Shown: positions 41,224 to 52,628, numbered from the stretch's first letter. The stretch is 64,000 nucleotides of DNA from Macrolepiota albuminosa (GCA_027475525.1 JAMWFC010000031.1:1-64000), one strand, 5' to 3'. A program made the numbers and translations. The notes: generated by a model not told the origin, from the sequence alone.

Positions 41224-41642
41224 CTACCTTCACCCCGGAACCTGCTCAGCGACTCCCGGTCCCGGTACGGCTCTGCCTCTTCGACGGGGATGCCTCTATG
41301 GCGGGGGATATCACTCACTTTGTGCGTATGCCCGTTACTTTCGCCAACGAACAGACTCATACTCTCCGGATATTGATAACCAAACTCCACCCTTCCGCAC
41401 CCCTGGTCCTAGGGCTCCCATGGCTCCAAGACACCAACCCCCGCATCGATTGGCGACATCTTACCCTTTGCCTGATCCGGGACCCGACGCCCGACGACCA
41501 GCAACTCCTCTTCGACATCCCCCACTCTCTGGACCCTACCCCAAAGGACGGGCCCCCACCACCCCCTGGACTCCAGTCCCGTTCATCCCAATCCTTTGTC
41601 ATCAATGCCAGGCTGGACGGCGCCCCAGGACCAGTATCGGCC

Positions 41643-41796
41643 CTCATCGACAGCGGAGCCACCGGAGTTTTCATCAGCGACACTCTCGACCTCCCCCACG
41701 ACTCCCTCGACCAGCCCCTCTCATCGACAGCGGAGCCACCGGAGTTTTCATCAGCGACACTCTCGACCTCCCCCACGACTCCCTCGACCAGCCCCT
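41643..41796. repeat. 77-bp exact direct duplication 13 (gypsy protease domain 2)
   Basis: Units 41643-41719 and 41720-41796; doubles the second DSGAT motif and shifts frame. Confidence 0.95.
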
Positions 41797-42360
41797 CCGC
41801 CTGCAACACCTCGACGGCACCCCCTCCTCCTCCGGCCCCATCCAGAGGTCTCACTCGGGATGTGTGACCCTGGACAACGACTATGAGTTCACCTCCGACT
41901 TCCTGGTCACGCGACTTCACGAATCGACCCCGATGGTGCTGGGACTACCCTGGCTGCGCGACACAAACCCTGACATCGATTGGAGAATGCTCACCATGAC
42001 CTTCCCGGGACCCGAAGACCACCCCTCGACCGCCGTGCACCTCCGGGCCCTAGGAAGTGACCCGACACCCGACACCCCCAGGACGACTGCCGCGCCCCCC
42101 ACGTCTGCACTAACCACACCCATCCGAGCCCGCAAGGCCCTTGATCAGCCCCCAAACATTCCTCAGAACAAGTACAAAGGGCCGAACTACCCTGGCCGGT
42201 CTCAGACACGCGTCACACCCGCTCCGGCCGATGTACCCGCAACCCCAATCGACCCGAACGCACTTGATATTAGGATCATTGGGGCCGCCCCCTTTCCCTG
42301 CCTCATGAGGGATGGGACTCCCACGTTTCAGCTGCACACCTCGTCTTCTCTCCCAGAAGA

Positions 42361-44322
42361 ACATCTACGAGGGGACGCTGTTTCCCCAGAAAAGAAAACC
42401 GAGGAGCAAATCCTCCGAGAAGTAGTTCCCCCGGAGTATCACGAGTTCGCTGACGTATTCTCTGAAGGAGACGCCAAGGAGATCTCCCCTCACCGCCCCT
42501 ATGATCACACCATCGACCTCGAGGAAGGAGCCACCCCCCCTTTGGAGACGCCAAGGAGATCTCCCCTCACCGCCCCTATGATCACACCATCGACCTCGAG
42601 GAAGGAGCCACCCCCCCTTTTGGCAAGGTATACAACATATCGGAGGTCGAACTCTGGGCCCTCAAGGACTACCTCGACGAAATGCTCGGTAAGGGATTCA
42701 TCCGACCCTCCGCCTCCACCACCGGAGCCCCGGTTCTATTCGCCAAGAAGAAGGACGGCTCGCTCTGACTCTGCGTCGACTACCAGGGACTCAATAAGAT
42801 CACCAGGAAGAACCGCTACCCGCTCCTGCTCATCGGCAATCTGGTCGATTGACTCCGCAGTGCCAAGGTCTACACAAAAATCGACCTCCGCTCTGGTTAC
42901 AACAACGTCCGCATCGCCCCGGGACACGAGTGGAAAACCACGTTCCGCACGCGGTATGGTCTGTTTGAGTACCTTGTGATGCCTTTCAGAATGACTAACT
43001 CCCCTGCCACGTTCCAATACTTCATGAACGACATTTTCCACGACATGAGCGACGTCTTCGTGATCGTCTACCTGGATGACATCCTCATTTATTCCGACTC
43101 ACCGGAGGACCACCAGAAACATGTCCGGCAAGTCCTCGAACGTCTCTGGGAGCACAACCTCCACGCCAAGCCCGAGAAGTGTTCATTCCATATGGAAGAG
43201 GTTGAGTATCTTGGCGTCATCGTATCCCTGAACAGCGTTTGCATGGACCCCCACAAGGTCGAGGCCATCGTCAACTGGCCGCAGCCCCGGAACGTCAAGG
43301 AAGTACAATCTTTCTTGGGTTTTGCTAACTTCTACCGGAGGTTCATAGACAACTACTCCGGTATCACAAAACCCCTCAACCGGCTCACGTGCAAGGACGT
43401 TGCCTGGAACTGGGACAGTAAGTGCCAGAGTGTCTTTAACCTGCTCAAGGAGGCTTTCACGACCGCCCCCGTACTCCAGCACTACAACCCGACCCTCCCA
43501 ATTATCCTGGAATGCGACGCCTCCGACTATGCCATCGCTGGGATTCTCTCGCAGATGGAACCTGACGGAGGGGAGCCCCGGCCAGTTGCCTTCTACACCC
43601 GGTCCATGATCAACGCCGAGCTCAACTATGACATCTACGACAAGGAGCTCCTCGCCATTGTCGAAGCCTTCAAGCAATGGCGAGCCTACCTCGAGGGAGC
43701 CCGGCACCGGATTCAGGTCTACTTGGATCACAACAACCTGCAGTACTTCACTACGACCAAACAGCTTAGTCGACGGCAGGCCCGATGGTCCGAGGTTCTC
43801 TCGGAATACAACTTCACAATCCAGTACTGCCCGGGACGACTCGGAGCTAAACCCGATGCCCTCACCCGTCGACCGGATGTCTACCCCAAGAAGTCGTTCG
43901 AGGCGGAACGCAATGCGTTCAATCATTGCGTGGTGATCCCTCCTGAACATCTGAATGCCATACTGATCTTAAACAATGAAGGAATCCTGAGCCAGATCCG
44001 CCGCGCCCCCCGGGACAAGTACTTCACTGACCACGACCCCCGCAACCCCCCCGACGGGACCAACCAGGACCCCACCTTCTCCCTGTCCCCCGACAAAAAA
44101 CTCCTCCTCCGGGACGGCTGCATCTACGTCCCGAATCACGCCCAACTCTGCTACGACGTCCTCCGTCAACACCACGACCACAAGCTCTGGAGGCATCCTG
44201 GAATACGTAAGACTCTCCAGCTGATCTCCCGGACTTACTTTTGGCCAGGGTTGAAAAAGGACGTGACCCGCTACATTCGATCATGTGAACCCTGCCTCCA
44301 GGCCAAGGTCCCCCGACACTGA
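42361..44322 (+). pseudogene. gypsy pol: reverse transcriptase, RNase H and integrase zinc region
   Basis: RT starts after the [22 protein letters not shown] leader (conceptual; the 77-bp duplication 42467-42620 shifts frame). Blocks: [54 protein letters not shown] and the catalytic VYLDDILIYS. RNase H: LECDASDYAIAGILSQ, KELLAIVEAFKQWR, DHNNLQYFTT. The integrase HHCC zinc finger ends with RHPGIRKTL...CEPCLQAK. Stops at 42766, 42850 and 44320 are each TGA where relatives have Arg (CGA). Otherwise all catalytic residues are present. Confidence 0.9.
42467..42620. repeat. 77-bp exact direct duplication 14 (gypsy RT leader)
   Basis: Units 42467-42543 and 42544-42620; splits the RT N-terminus into two frames. 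Confidence 0.95.
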
Positions 44323-45453
44323 CCATACGGACTCCTGAAACCCCTGCCAGTCGGACGACGCCCCTGGTCCTCCATATCCCTGGACCACATCGTCGAACTC
44401 CCGGAATCTGAAGGGTTCGATGCCATTCTCGTCGTTGTGTGCAGGCTAACCAAACAGGGCATCTTCCTACCCTGCCACACCACGGACACCGCCCCGGACT
44501 TTGCCCGGCTGTTCCTCGAGCACGTCTTTGCCAAACATGGACTCCCAGACGACATCGTCTCCGACCGTGGCCCCCTCTTCGTGTCCAAGTTTTGGACTTC
44601 CCTGTGTAAGGCACTTGAAGTAAAGACTAACCTCTCTACCGCCTACCACCCCAAAACCGATGGCCAAACTGAAAGGGTCAACCAGTCTCTCAAGCAGTAC
44701 CTCCGACTGTACGTCAACTACTTGCAGGACGACTAGCGCGCCGAGCTCCCCCTGGCTGAATTCACTTACAACAACACGCTGCACTCTGCCACCGGGATAT
44801 CGCCTTTTTTTGCCAACAAGGGATACCACCCTCGACTGACACTCTCGCTCTGGGACATCCTGTCGCATGCCGCCCACGAGGTCGCCTGGGATCTTCAGTC
44901 CCTTTACGAGTTTCTCCGAGAAGAGATCGACACCGCGAACCAGGCCTATGCGAAACACGCTGACCAGAAACGGGAAGACATCCCTGACTGGACCCCCGGG
45001 ACAAAGGTATGGTTAGATCGACGCCACCTCCGCACCTGCCGGCCCTCCCCAAAACTCGATCACAAGCGCCTTGGCCTGTTCAAAATATTGAAGAAGGTCT
45101 CACCCCATGCCTACAAGATCGAGCTTCCTCCGGGGCTAAAAAGTCTGCACCCGATATTCCACGTCCGCCTACTGGAACGGCACCCCCCAGATCCCTTCCT
45201 CGAACGACGCCCCGAGCCCCCTCTCCCGGTCGAGGTCGAGGACGAGTACCACTACAAGGTTGAAGACATCCTCGACTCCCGGAACATTCGTGGACGATCC
45301 CACTTCCTCGTACGATGGAAGGGATACGGCCCGGAAGACGACACCTGGGAACCGCGTCGAAACCTCAAAGGCGCCCTCGACAAACTCTGGGACTTTCAAC
45401 AACAGCACCCGGAAAACGACCTTCCCGGGCGCAGGACTCACAGACGGCAGTAG
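44323..45453 (+). pseudogene. gypsy pol: integrase core and C-terminal chromodomain
   Basis: The integrase core holds the DDE catalytic region (SLDHIVELP, VSDRGPLFVSKFW, AYHPKTDGQTERVNQSLKQY). A TAG at 44734-44736 replaces a Trp codon (TGG). After the GKEY-like [20 protein letters not shown] segment, a chromodomain ends the protein: [34 protein letters not shown] and NL. Chromodomains of this kind guide chromovirus integration to modified (often H3K9-methylated) chromatin. Confidence 0.9.
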
Positions 45454-46890
45454 TGGGCATAACCCCCGCCTCTGGGCTCAGTAGGGATTCAACTCCCATG
45501 TATACTTTCTACTTTCCCTTTCTAGATCTTACTCCTTTTTTTAGGCCTCTGGGCTCAGTAGGGATTCAACTCCCATGTATACTTTCTACTTTCCCTTTCT
45601 AGATCTTACTCCTTTTTTTAGTACCTGTTCGTAGTAGTGTCCCGGAGTCTGGGCAAGACGTTCTTCCAGTTTCGTTCGGTTTCTTCGCCCCCTTACTCAT
45701 ACTTCTCACTGATTCGGGACAACCAAGTATATACATTTTTATAGAGATACACTATACTACAGCTACGGACCACGAAACAGGCGACAGCAAGAAAAGGGGG
45801 CCCCTAGAGCTGGGGCCCCGAACTACCCTCACCCTCCCCCCCCTCGGCCAGCCCCGGTGATGACGCCAACTGTGGTTGGATGCGCTGGACATATACGCAG
45901 TACAACACCGTCTCCAGCGCTTAGCGTGCGTAGTTGTGAGGAGTCCTGACAGGGTCCCGGTGTGCTCGAGTGGAGGTAGTAAAACAATGCGCTAGATTAT
46001 AGCGCTTCGGGGGCTACCTGGCAGACGGTAAGCGTCGTAGTTTAAACAAAGATATTGAAGAAAAGACGAGTAGCGCAGCGTATTGTGCCCATAGGTGGCA
46101 CCGTAAATGATGAAGACAAGATAGACAAGGCTAGCGCCCGACTTAGTGACAAAGTCAAAGGAAGCTAGCGCGATTTGAACGCTGAGTATAACTGTCTGTG
46201 TGCAAGGGGTTACAATTCGTTGTTATATACATGTAAAGTAGCTATTTTATATACTATGCGCTACCGTGTTTGCCAAGATACGAGCCCATCTGCGGCGCTA
46301 CCTCCTAGCGCCTCTCCTCGTGGTTTCCTCTAACGGCGACCTGTCAACGGCAACCTTTTGCACATGGATGACGGCGACCAACGGCGTTCTGACCCACGGC
46401 GACCAGCGGCGACTCTATATTGGCTTAGAATTGCATGAGTCTGCTCACTTTTATTCTAACTCCAATTGGCCAGGCTGTTTCGGGGTATGGTCGGAAAATT
46501 CTCGACAGACACCGTGAGTGCTAGTGTCAGCGCTACTCATTGTATTAGTCCCTGACAGGTCCAGATGTCGGATTTAAGTATATCCAGTGCCGCCGTCATT
46601 GATCCTTTTAGACTTCTGATTGAAGTGCCTTGTCAAATGGCAGCGCCTGTTGCTGACTCTTTCTGGAAGTGATCGGGGTTTAGTTAGAGTCCTCTCCTGC
46701 CGTCGTGTTAGCGCTATACGTTATGGGCCTCCTTTGTCCTTGGGATAGGTGAATGGAGTGTGCTGAAAGCTGGGTAGCTAGTAGTTAGGATAAATGTCTA
46801 GATCCTGTAGTCAGTTGCCAGAGCCAGAGCTGCTCTATATTCCCAACTGGTCGCTAGAGCCTTCAGTACGTCAAGTGTTGGTTGGCCTAT
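45454..46890 (+). other. gypsy 3' non-coding region with AGCGC/GCGCT motif cluster
   Basis: No sense ORF. Between about 45915 and 46720 the words AGCGC or GCGCT appear about 14 times, often as TAGCGC or GCGCTA, including a hairpin GCGCTAGATTATAGCGC near 45991. A 77-bp duplication lies at 45468-45621. Function unknown; it could be transcriptional signals for the antisense ORF or inserted sequence. Confidence 0.5.
45468..45621. repeat. 77-bp exact direct duplication 15 (after chromodomain)
   Basis: Units 45468-45544 and 45545-45621, in non-coding sequence. Confidence 0.95.
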
Positions 46891-47099
46891 AATGTCTCTT
46901 GATGCGCTCAGTCTGAATAGAAGCCTATCACCGGAAGGCCTCCCCCATTCCCTCTGGACCGTGCTCCCACAAGACTTCCTCCACCAACTGCTCCCAGGAC
47001 AGAAGAGCCTCACCCTCGTCCAGGACTCTTTCGAACCAGAAACCGGGGGTGGGCACGTTCCTCCGCCGGTGTGCCGCCACCACCCCCCTCATCCCCTCC

Positions 47100-48277
47100 T
47101 CAAGACCCCCCTGCTCCTGCCCGGCCCGCTCCTGCAGAACCTCGACGTTGTGGGCTGGGAGTCCCCCAGACAAGGAGGAGAACTCCGCGGGAGATAGGTG
47201 AGGGAGGAAGACCGGGGATGGGGTCCTCAGGGGCAGGCACGCCCTCTTGAATGGGGGAGGGACTAGGCGACGCCTGCCTCTTCCCCTTGTCGGGGCGCCC
47301 CCCACAACCCTCGTGACTGCCGGTCCCGGCCCGGGTCACCCAACGGGTGATCAGGACCACGGGCCGCCCCTGGCCCCCCACCCGAATGGCCCCTCGGCCC
47401 CCTGACCCCCCACTGGGCGCCTCTGCGGGCGCTGCGGGCACCTCCCTCACCGGCTCCACCCCCTCCCCCACCGGCTCCACCACCCAATCCTGCTCCTCGA
47501 CTCCCATCCTCCGAGTAACCCCCCTGCTCCTGGGAGACACACCGTGCCCTCCACAGCACCGACACGGAGCACCACTCATGGTTGAGATGGCAGGCCTCGC
47601 AGACGAACGTATCGCAGTGGGACGAGGGGCCCAGAGCCTCGAATAGACAAGGCACCACATGCCGGGCGCAGTGCAAGCACTGCACCAAAGTCAGCAGAAA
47701 GACCAAGAGGTAGGAGCCCACTCACCAGTCCATTGCTCACACACCAGGCATGGGCAGGCAGGCCCCGGAGCCTCTCTAGGGCCTCCCCAAACAGCTCCTG
47801 CGTCACGGCCACCCACGCAACGTGTTGATCTTCTGGGACCTCTGCAACGGTCCCCACCGCCATCCCAGAGCGACGGAAGCGGGGGGCAGGCAGCCTAGGG
47901 CGAGAAGAGGGGTGCAGACGGGGAGGGCGGACAGTCATCCGTGCAAAGGTGGGCGCGGGACGACTCGAACGGGGGGGACGCTGGGACCCGCATAGGGAAC
48001 AGGCTCCAGGAGCCAGCTAGGACCTGCATCGGAAACAGGCTCCAGGAGCCGGCTGGGACCCGCCTCCAGGGCAGTGGTGTTGTGTTATTTTGAAAAAGGA
48101 AGGTCAGTAGCGACAAGTGAGCGGTGCGGGAACCACTCACGTTGTTGCACGAGCGCTGCCACACGCTCCCGGTCTTGGCAGGCTCGATACCGCGCATCCT
48201 GGGCTTCCCAGGCCATGAGGGGCGTGACCTCGTTGGTTTGCAGGGGTGTCGGGGAATGGGTTGGCGTACGCGACATG
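47100..48277 (-). CDS. Antisense accessory ORF of the gypsy element, Cys-rich, spliced
   Basis: Runs opposite to gag-pol, between the chromodomain and the 3' LTR. Exon 1 begins at 48276 with MSRTPTHSPTPLQTNEVTPL and MAWEAQDARYRACQDRERVA up to a GTGAGT donor near 48,138. A later exon carries WVAVTQELFGEALERLRGLP up to another GTGAGT donor near 47,735. After TTTGGTGCAG comes CLHCARHVVPC...HCDTFVCEACHLNHEWC, a zinc-binding-like Cys/His pattern. The tail is Gly/Pro-rich and changes frame. I do not recognise a named family; a DNA- or RNA-binding regulator is possible. Exon ends are tentative. Confidence 0.5.
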
Positions 48278-48389
48278 TTTGAACTTGACGGTAAAATTTT
48301 TTTTCAATACGTGGCGAGTCAGGTGCCGGATCCCATGGTTGAACCCCGGTCCGAACCACCAGCTACGCACGCCTTGGAGGGTCTCAGCG

Positions 48390-48404
48390 CTGAGGGGGGG
48401 GTGA
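48390..48404 (+). other. gypsy polypurine tract
   Basis: GCTGAGGGGGGGGTGA lies directly before the 3' LTR, the position where plus-strand priming occurs in LTR retrotransposons. Confidence 0.7.
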
Positions 48405-49131
48405 TGTCATGACCTCTCCCCTCCAGGCCCACCCTGGGACACCCCCGGAACACCATCCAGGACCCTCTCTCCGACCCCGCAGGACACGCCCCGCCATCAT
48501 GACCGCCGACACCGCCATCATGCGCATCAAGGACCGCCATCAGCCGCCACCAGCCCCGATCAACAATCGGATCACCGACTCGCTCCTGGCCATCACGCAT
48601 CACGCATCACAACCCCCTCCGCACCAATTGATCGCGCGCTCCACATGCGCAATCCAGGTATACAGTCCCTGCTGCTACTCAATGACTCCCGGAACCCATC
48701 CCAGACACCCCGGAACCCCGAGACCCGGTCCCGTAGTACTTATAGCGTAGTTCCCTGTTGTATTCGCTAGTCTTGATATTACATTGCATTACTTGGATTG
48801 TTGCGTGCCCTCTATTTGACTGGTACGCATTGACTGGCATGCTTGGATAATCGCGTGCTCTAAGACTAGTATGCACTTCGCGACTTTAACTTACTAACTT
48901 GGTCTCGTCTTAGAACCTCCAGTTCACGACTCGACCCCCACCCGAACTCCCCAGTTACCCACCACCCAAAAACCCCTGGACTAAGTCCCCTCTCCCGGGA
49001 TTCCCCTGTCCACGTCTTGAACCCCGGAGTCCTAGCCCCGGAGTTCCAGACACCCGAGTATCCGTGGGTCAAGTCCGCATTGTAAGGGCGCTCGCTTTCC
49101 CGGAAAGCCCCCGACTCAGCGGAACCTGACA
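48405..49131 (+). repeat. gypsy 3' LTR
   Basis: Begins TGTCATGACCTC and ends GCGGAACCTGACA, followed directly by the GCAAG target copy. Confidence 0.93.
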
Positions 49132-49136
49132 GCAAG

Positions 49137-50624
49137 TAAGTGACTGCGAGTCGGGTTAGAGTTAAATTGGCCCAGGCACATCGCGGTAAACGCCAGATCG
49201 GGTCGAGTACACAGGCTAAGATAAAGAATCGAGCCAACGAGACGCTGATAGTGTATTTTGATGTCGTTATCATGGATGTCAGGCAGAGAATTTGGAGGAG
49301 TGTCAGGGATGGAATGAAGTGGTTGATGTAGAGGAACTGCAGATGTCTTTGCGTCAAGTAAGTTATACATAGAGAGTAGATCAGTCATAAAACCCTTTTG
49401 CGAAAGCCAGAGTTTACGATGAAACCGATCCCGATCAATCCAAATACCTAAATACAAAGAAGTGGCACCAGAATCAACGACTTCGAAGTGCGTATTGAGT
49501 TCCCTGATGAGCCATTGATACAATTGAACGGAGTTGGTGGCATTAAGGCCATCATCTACATGAATGCAAATGATGATGAAAAGGGGTGTGCCATCCGCCG
49601 GCATGGGAATGGTAGAATCAGGAGGTTTTTCAAAATTGCCAATAAATACGGCGTGGTCAACTTCGCATCGTGTAAGGCCAAGAGTCTCAAGAGCCTGTCG
49701 AAGGATGGTGTACCACTCGTGTGACGATTGCTTAAGGCCATACAAAGCACGTAACAGGCGATACGTCACAGAGGGATCTGCTTCAGGGAAACCAGGAATC
49801 TGTTTGCAGTAAACCTCGTGGGATAAGGGTGCATTGAGGAATGCTGTCTTGACATTGAACGTGAAAAGATTTAAATCAAACTTTGCTGCAAAAGCAAGGG
49901 TGACTCGTATACTAGTCATCTTTGTGACCAGAGCATAGGTAGAACCATAGTCCTCAGGTCATTGGCTAAAGCCTTGAGCAACGAGGCGAGCTTTCTCCTT
50001 GCCACAAATGATATCCCTGTTTGCATCGAGTTTATGGGCAAAAACCCATCTAACTCCAATTGGTTTCTGACCAGGAGGAAGAGGAGTGACTTTAAAAACG
50101 CCTTGTGAATGTAAGCTATCCACTTTGCATTGCATTGCACTACACCATACATCAGCGTCAGGACGACGTATGGCTTCCATATAGTGGTTGGGAGCTTTAG
50201 ATAAGTCATAAGTACGGGGGGATTTGAATGGAAGAGGATCCAGGCCATAAGTGGCATAAGCTTTATATTCGGCTATGGAGGCAGGTTCGAGTTGAACCAG
50301 ATCATCAATAGAGTCTGGAAAAGAAATTGATGTAAGAAGAGCATTGAAGTCCATAACTGCAGCTACATTTTGATGAGGCAGTACTTTGCAAGCTGCCTTG
50401 TCGGAACGCAATTTAATGAGTTTTTCATTCCGAGCCGTGATTTCATCATGGTAAAGACGACCCTTTTCAGTTTGCCGGACCTCTCGACAGGGGCAAGATG
50501 TGGGTAAAAAATTTGGGGGTGTCGATAAAGGAACGGGAGGTGTAATGATGGGAACTGAGCTTGGTGGGGCTGAAAGAGGGCGAGAAGGGGAACATGAAGC
50601 AATCGGAGACTCCAAAATATCCAA
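49137..50624 (-). pseudogene. copia-II reverse transcriptase part
   Basis: From 50624 the frame contains YKAYATYGLDPLPFK, YMEAIRRPDADVW, PIGVRWVFAHKLDANRD and LVAQGFSQ, then a TGA near 49,960 where relatives read R (CGA). It continues MTSIRVTLAFAAKFDLNLFT, LLRALYGLKQSSHEWY, the catalytic CIHVDDGLNATNS, and LSLCTRPDLAFTAM up to HLLA at the gypsy junction. RT active-site Asp pair is intact here, in contrast to copia-I. Confidence 0.9.
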
Positions 50625-52500
50625 GGGTGGTGCAGGAGAAAAGGGTGGGGAACATGAGCGTTGTCAAGAAGCATGGGAACAGAGACTGCGCGGAACTGAT
50701 TTGTCAAAAATAACATCTTGTGAGAAGAAGTATTTTCTGTGTAAGTCCCAAACACGCCAACCGATACGGTTTTCATCGTATCCAACGAAGATCGCTTCGA
50801 ATCGACAACCTGAGCCTTTTCCTCAAAGTTCAGCAGGATAAAGAACATAACATCGGCAACCCCAGACTCAAAGATGAGAAAGATTAGGCTTTGCTTTCTC
50901 CATAACTTCATATGAAGTAATGAGGGAGGGAAGAGTTGAAGTAGGTAAACAATTTCAAAGATATTGTGCCGTTAAGATTGCGTCCCCTAAAAAAAACATT
51001 GGCAAGCCTGACCAAGCCATCATGGCCTGCGCAGTATCTTCAATAGTACGAATATACCATTCAGCTTTCCTGTTCTGTTGGTGTGCGTAGGAGGCAGTGT
51101 TCTGATGAGTGATACCTTTTGAAATCAGATAATCCTGAAGATCTCCAGAAACGAATTCTTTTGCATTGTTGGAATGAACAATTTTTACCCGATTGCCTGA
51201 CTTAAGCTCCCAACTTGCTTCCACTTGCCTAAAATGTTTTGTTGCTTGATTCCAGGTAGAAAGGAGTGCTGTACTTCCAAAATTAGAACAGTCATCAAGA
51301 ATGGAGTGGAAATGATTTGAACGGCCATTCAAAAAAAGAACTGGAAACGGACCACAAGAGTCCATATGCAGAAGATCACAAACTGCGGGGGCATGGTGTT
51401 GAAAGTGGTCAAATGGGTGGGCAGGTCTTTTTCCCAGTATGCAGGAAATACAGTGATCATCCGAGAAAGTTCCTGTATACTCAACCCCATCTGCATAATT
51501 CTTAGTCAGGATGGCCCTGGTTGTATCTTGTCCCGGATGGCCAAGCCGAGCATGCCATAAAGTAGGTGTCGCATCAATGCGGGGAAAGGAAGAGGTTGTA
51601 ATTGCTGGAAATGACACTTTGAGTGGTTGCGGATTGACGGATGGAAGCACAAAGTCACAATACAGAAAAGAAAGTCGTTGGTGAACTGTGGCTTCCATGA
51701 CTTGTCCTTGAAGAGATGGATCTATGTCAGGGAAAAAGATGGACGTTGAATCCTTTTTGAATAGCAACTTAAGGTCATTTTCAACCATAGATCCAACGGA
51801 AAGTAAATTGATGGGAACGTCAGGTGCGTGGAGGCAATCCTGGAGAGTGATCACCACATTTTTACCATTGATGTGTGTACAAAAACGTGCTTGTCCACAA
51901 GCTACGGTAGAAAGCAGTCCACAGTTTGCTGTCTCAACCAGGGTTGCTCCTGCCTCATCGTAAGTCCAGAAAAACTTCCGGTCCCAGAGAATATGGATTG
52001 TACAACCCAAATCTAAGATCACATTGAATTGATTTGAAAAAGAGGCAAGGGCAATCAACGGCATTGATTGAAGAAAGGCAAAGTAAGGCGGATTTAATGA
52101 TGCATGCATCTTGGCAACATAAGCAGACAAATGAATATCATTGGCATTGTCAGCGGGAGCTACATCTGTGTCGTCACTTTCTTCGACAAAGGATAAGGGT
52201 GTAGGTAAGCAATGAGTGTCATCAGCAGCCATATTTGCTTTAGGTCGTAAACGGGCAGGATCCTGACCATTCTCCATCCCACCACCCTTCGACCAGCACG
52301 TTTCAATCGTGTGTCCATACATATTGCAATTGGAACATTGAAGTCATGGGCAAGTGGTAGTATTCTGATCTGGAGAAACAGATGATGAAGTGGTCGAGGT
52401 GGACAATTGTTGTGTATTTGATGGGTTCGAAGCTTGGGAAGTACCTGGCTGAGGGTGAGAGCGATGATGTAAAGAAAGACGCCGGTATTCTGCATCCATA
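50625..52500 (-). pseudogene. copia-II zinc knuckle, protease and integrase part
   Basis: Near 52,345 the frame reads C-P-stop-L, then the CCHC knuckle CSNCNMYGHTIETC. The protease motif near 52,005 reads VILDLGCTIHI: the catalytic D-S-G is D-L-G, a TCG-to-TTG type transition that should inactivate it. GAG-pre-integrase (TLWHARLGHPGQDT, CISCILGKRPAHPF) and the integrase core (LHMDSCGPF, ILDDCSNFGSTALL, VKIVHSNNAKEFVSG, ENTASYAHQQNRKAEWYIRT, conceptual) follow to about 50,960. Catalytic D of SDNG-type motif reads SNN, again a G-to-A change. Confidence 0.85.
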
Positions 52501-52628
52501 CTCATGACACAAGTTGCCAAAGTAGCAAAATCATATGTGCCTTGAGGTCTTGCACGTTCCCAGGATTGTCGTACTTCCTCCTTGAGGACAGACCAACGAT
52601 CTCCGTTCGACAGTCCATCGACAAATTT

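Larger units (their letters stand above)
40929..42360 (+). pseudogene. gypsy pol: two tandem aspartic protease-like domains
   Basis: Domain 1: TLVDSGATDNFID (about 41099) to APLVLGLPWLQDTNPRIDW (about 41455). Domain 2: ALIDSGATGVFISDTLDLP (41641 on) to TPMVLGLPWLRDTNPDIDW (about 41985). Each has the catalytic DSG and the hydrophobic LGLPWL flap-end block, and the two differ in sequence. Frames change at the 77-bp duplications 41070-41223 and 41643-41796; discounting these joins the domains into one frame. Retropepsins normally work as homodimers, so two units in one chain would resemble a pepsin-like single-chain enzyme. Confidence 0.75.
37169..49136 (+). mobile_element. Chromodomain gypsy (chromovirus) element nested in copia-II, TSD GCAAG
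   Basis: LTRs at 37174-37891 (718 bp) and 48405-49131 (727 bp) start TGTCA and end CTGACA; GCAAG flanks both (37169-37173, 49132-49136). The copia RNase H frame reads across when the insert is ignored, which fixes the boundaries. Internal order: gag, zinc knuckle, two protease-like domains, RT, RNase H, integrase, chromodomain, then about 3 kb of extra sequence with an antisense ORF before the polypurine tract. Seven or more 77-bp duplications inside it break frames. Confidence 0.95.

Noticed and set aside
41219..42979. 586-aa + strand ORF taken as one protein
   Set aside because: Only its part from about 41,720 to 42,540 is the true pol frame; the beginning and end are out of frame because of 77-bp duplications.
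47983..48060. GGAACAGGCTCCAGGAGCC-type repeat as an assembly duplication
   Set aside because: Period about 36-39 bp with mismatches; it is a real short repeat in the antisense ORF region.
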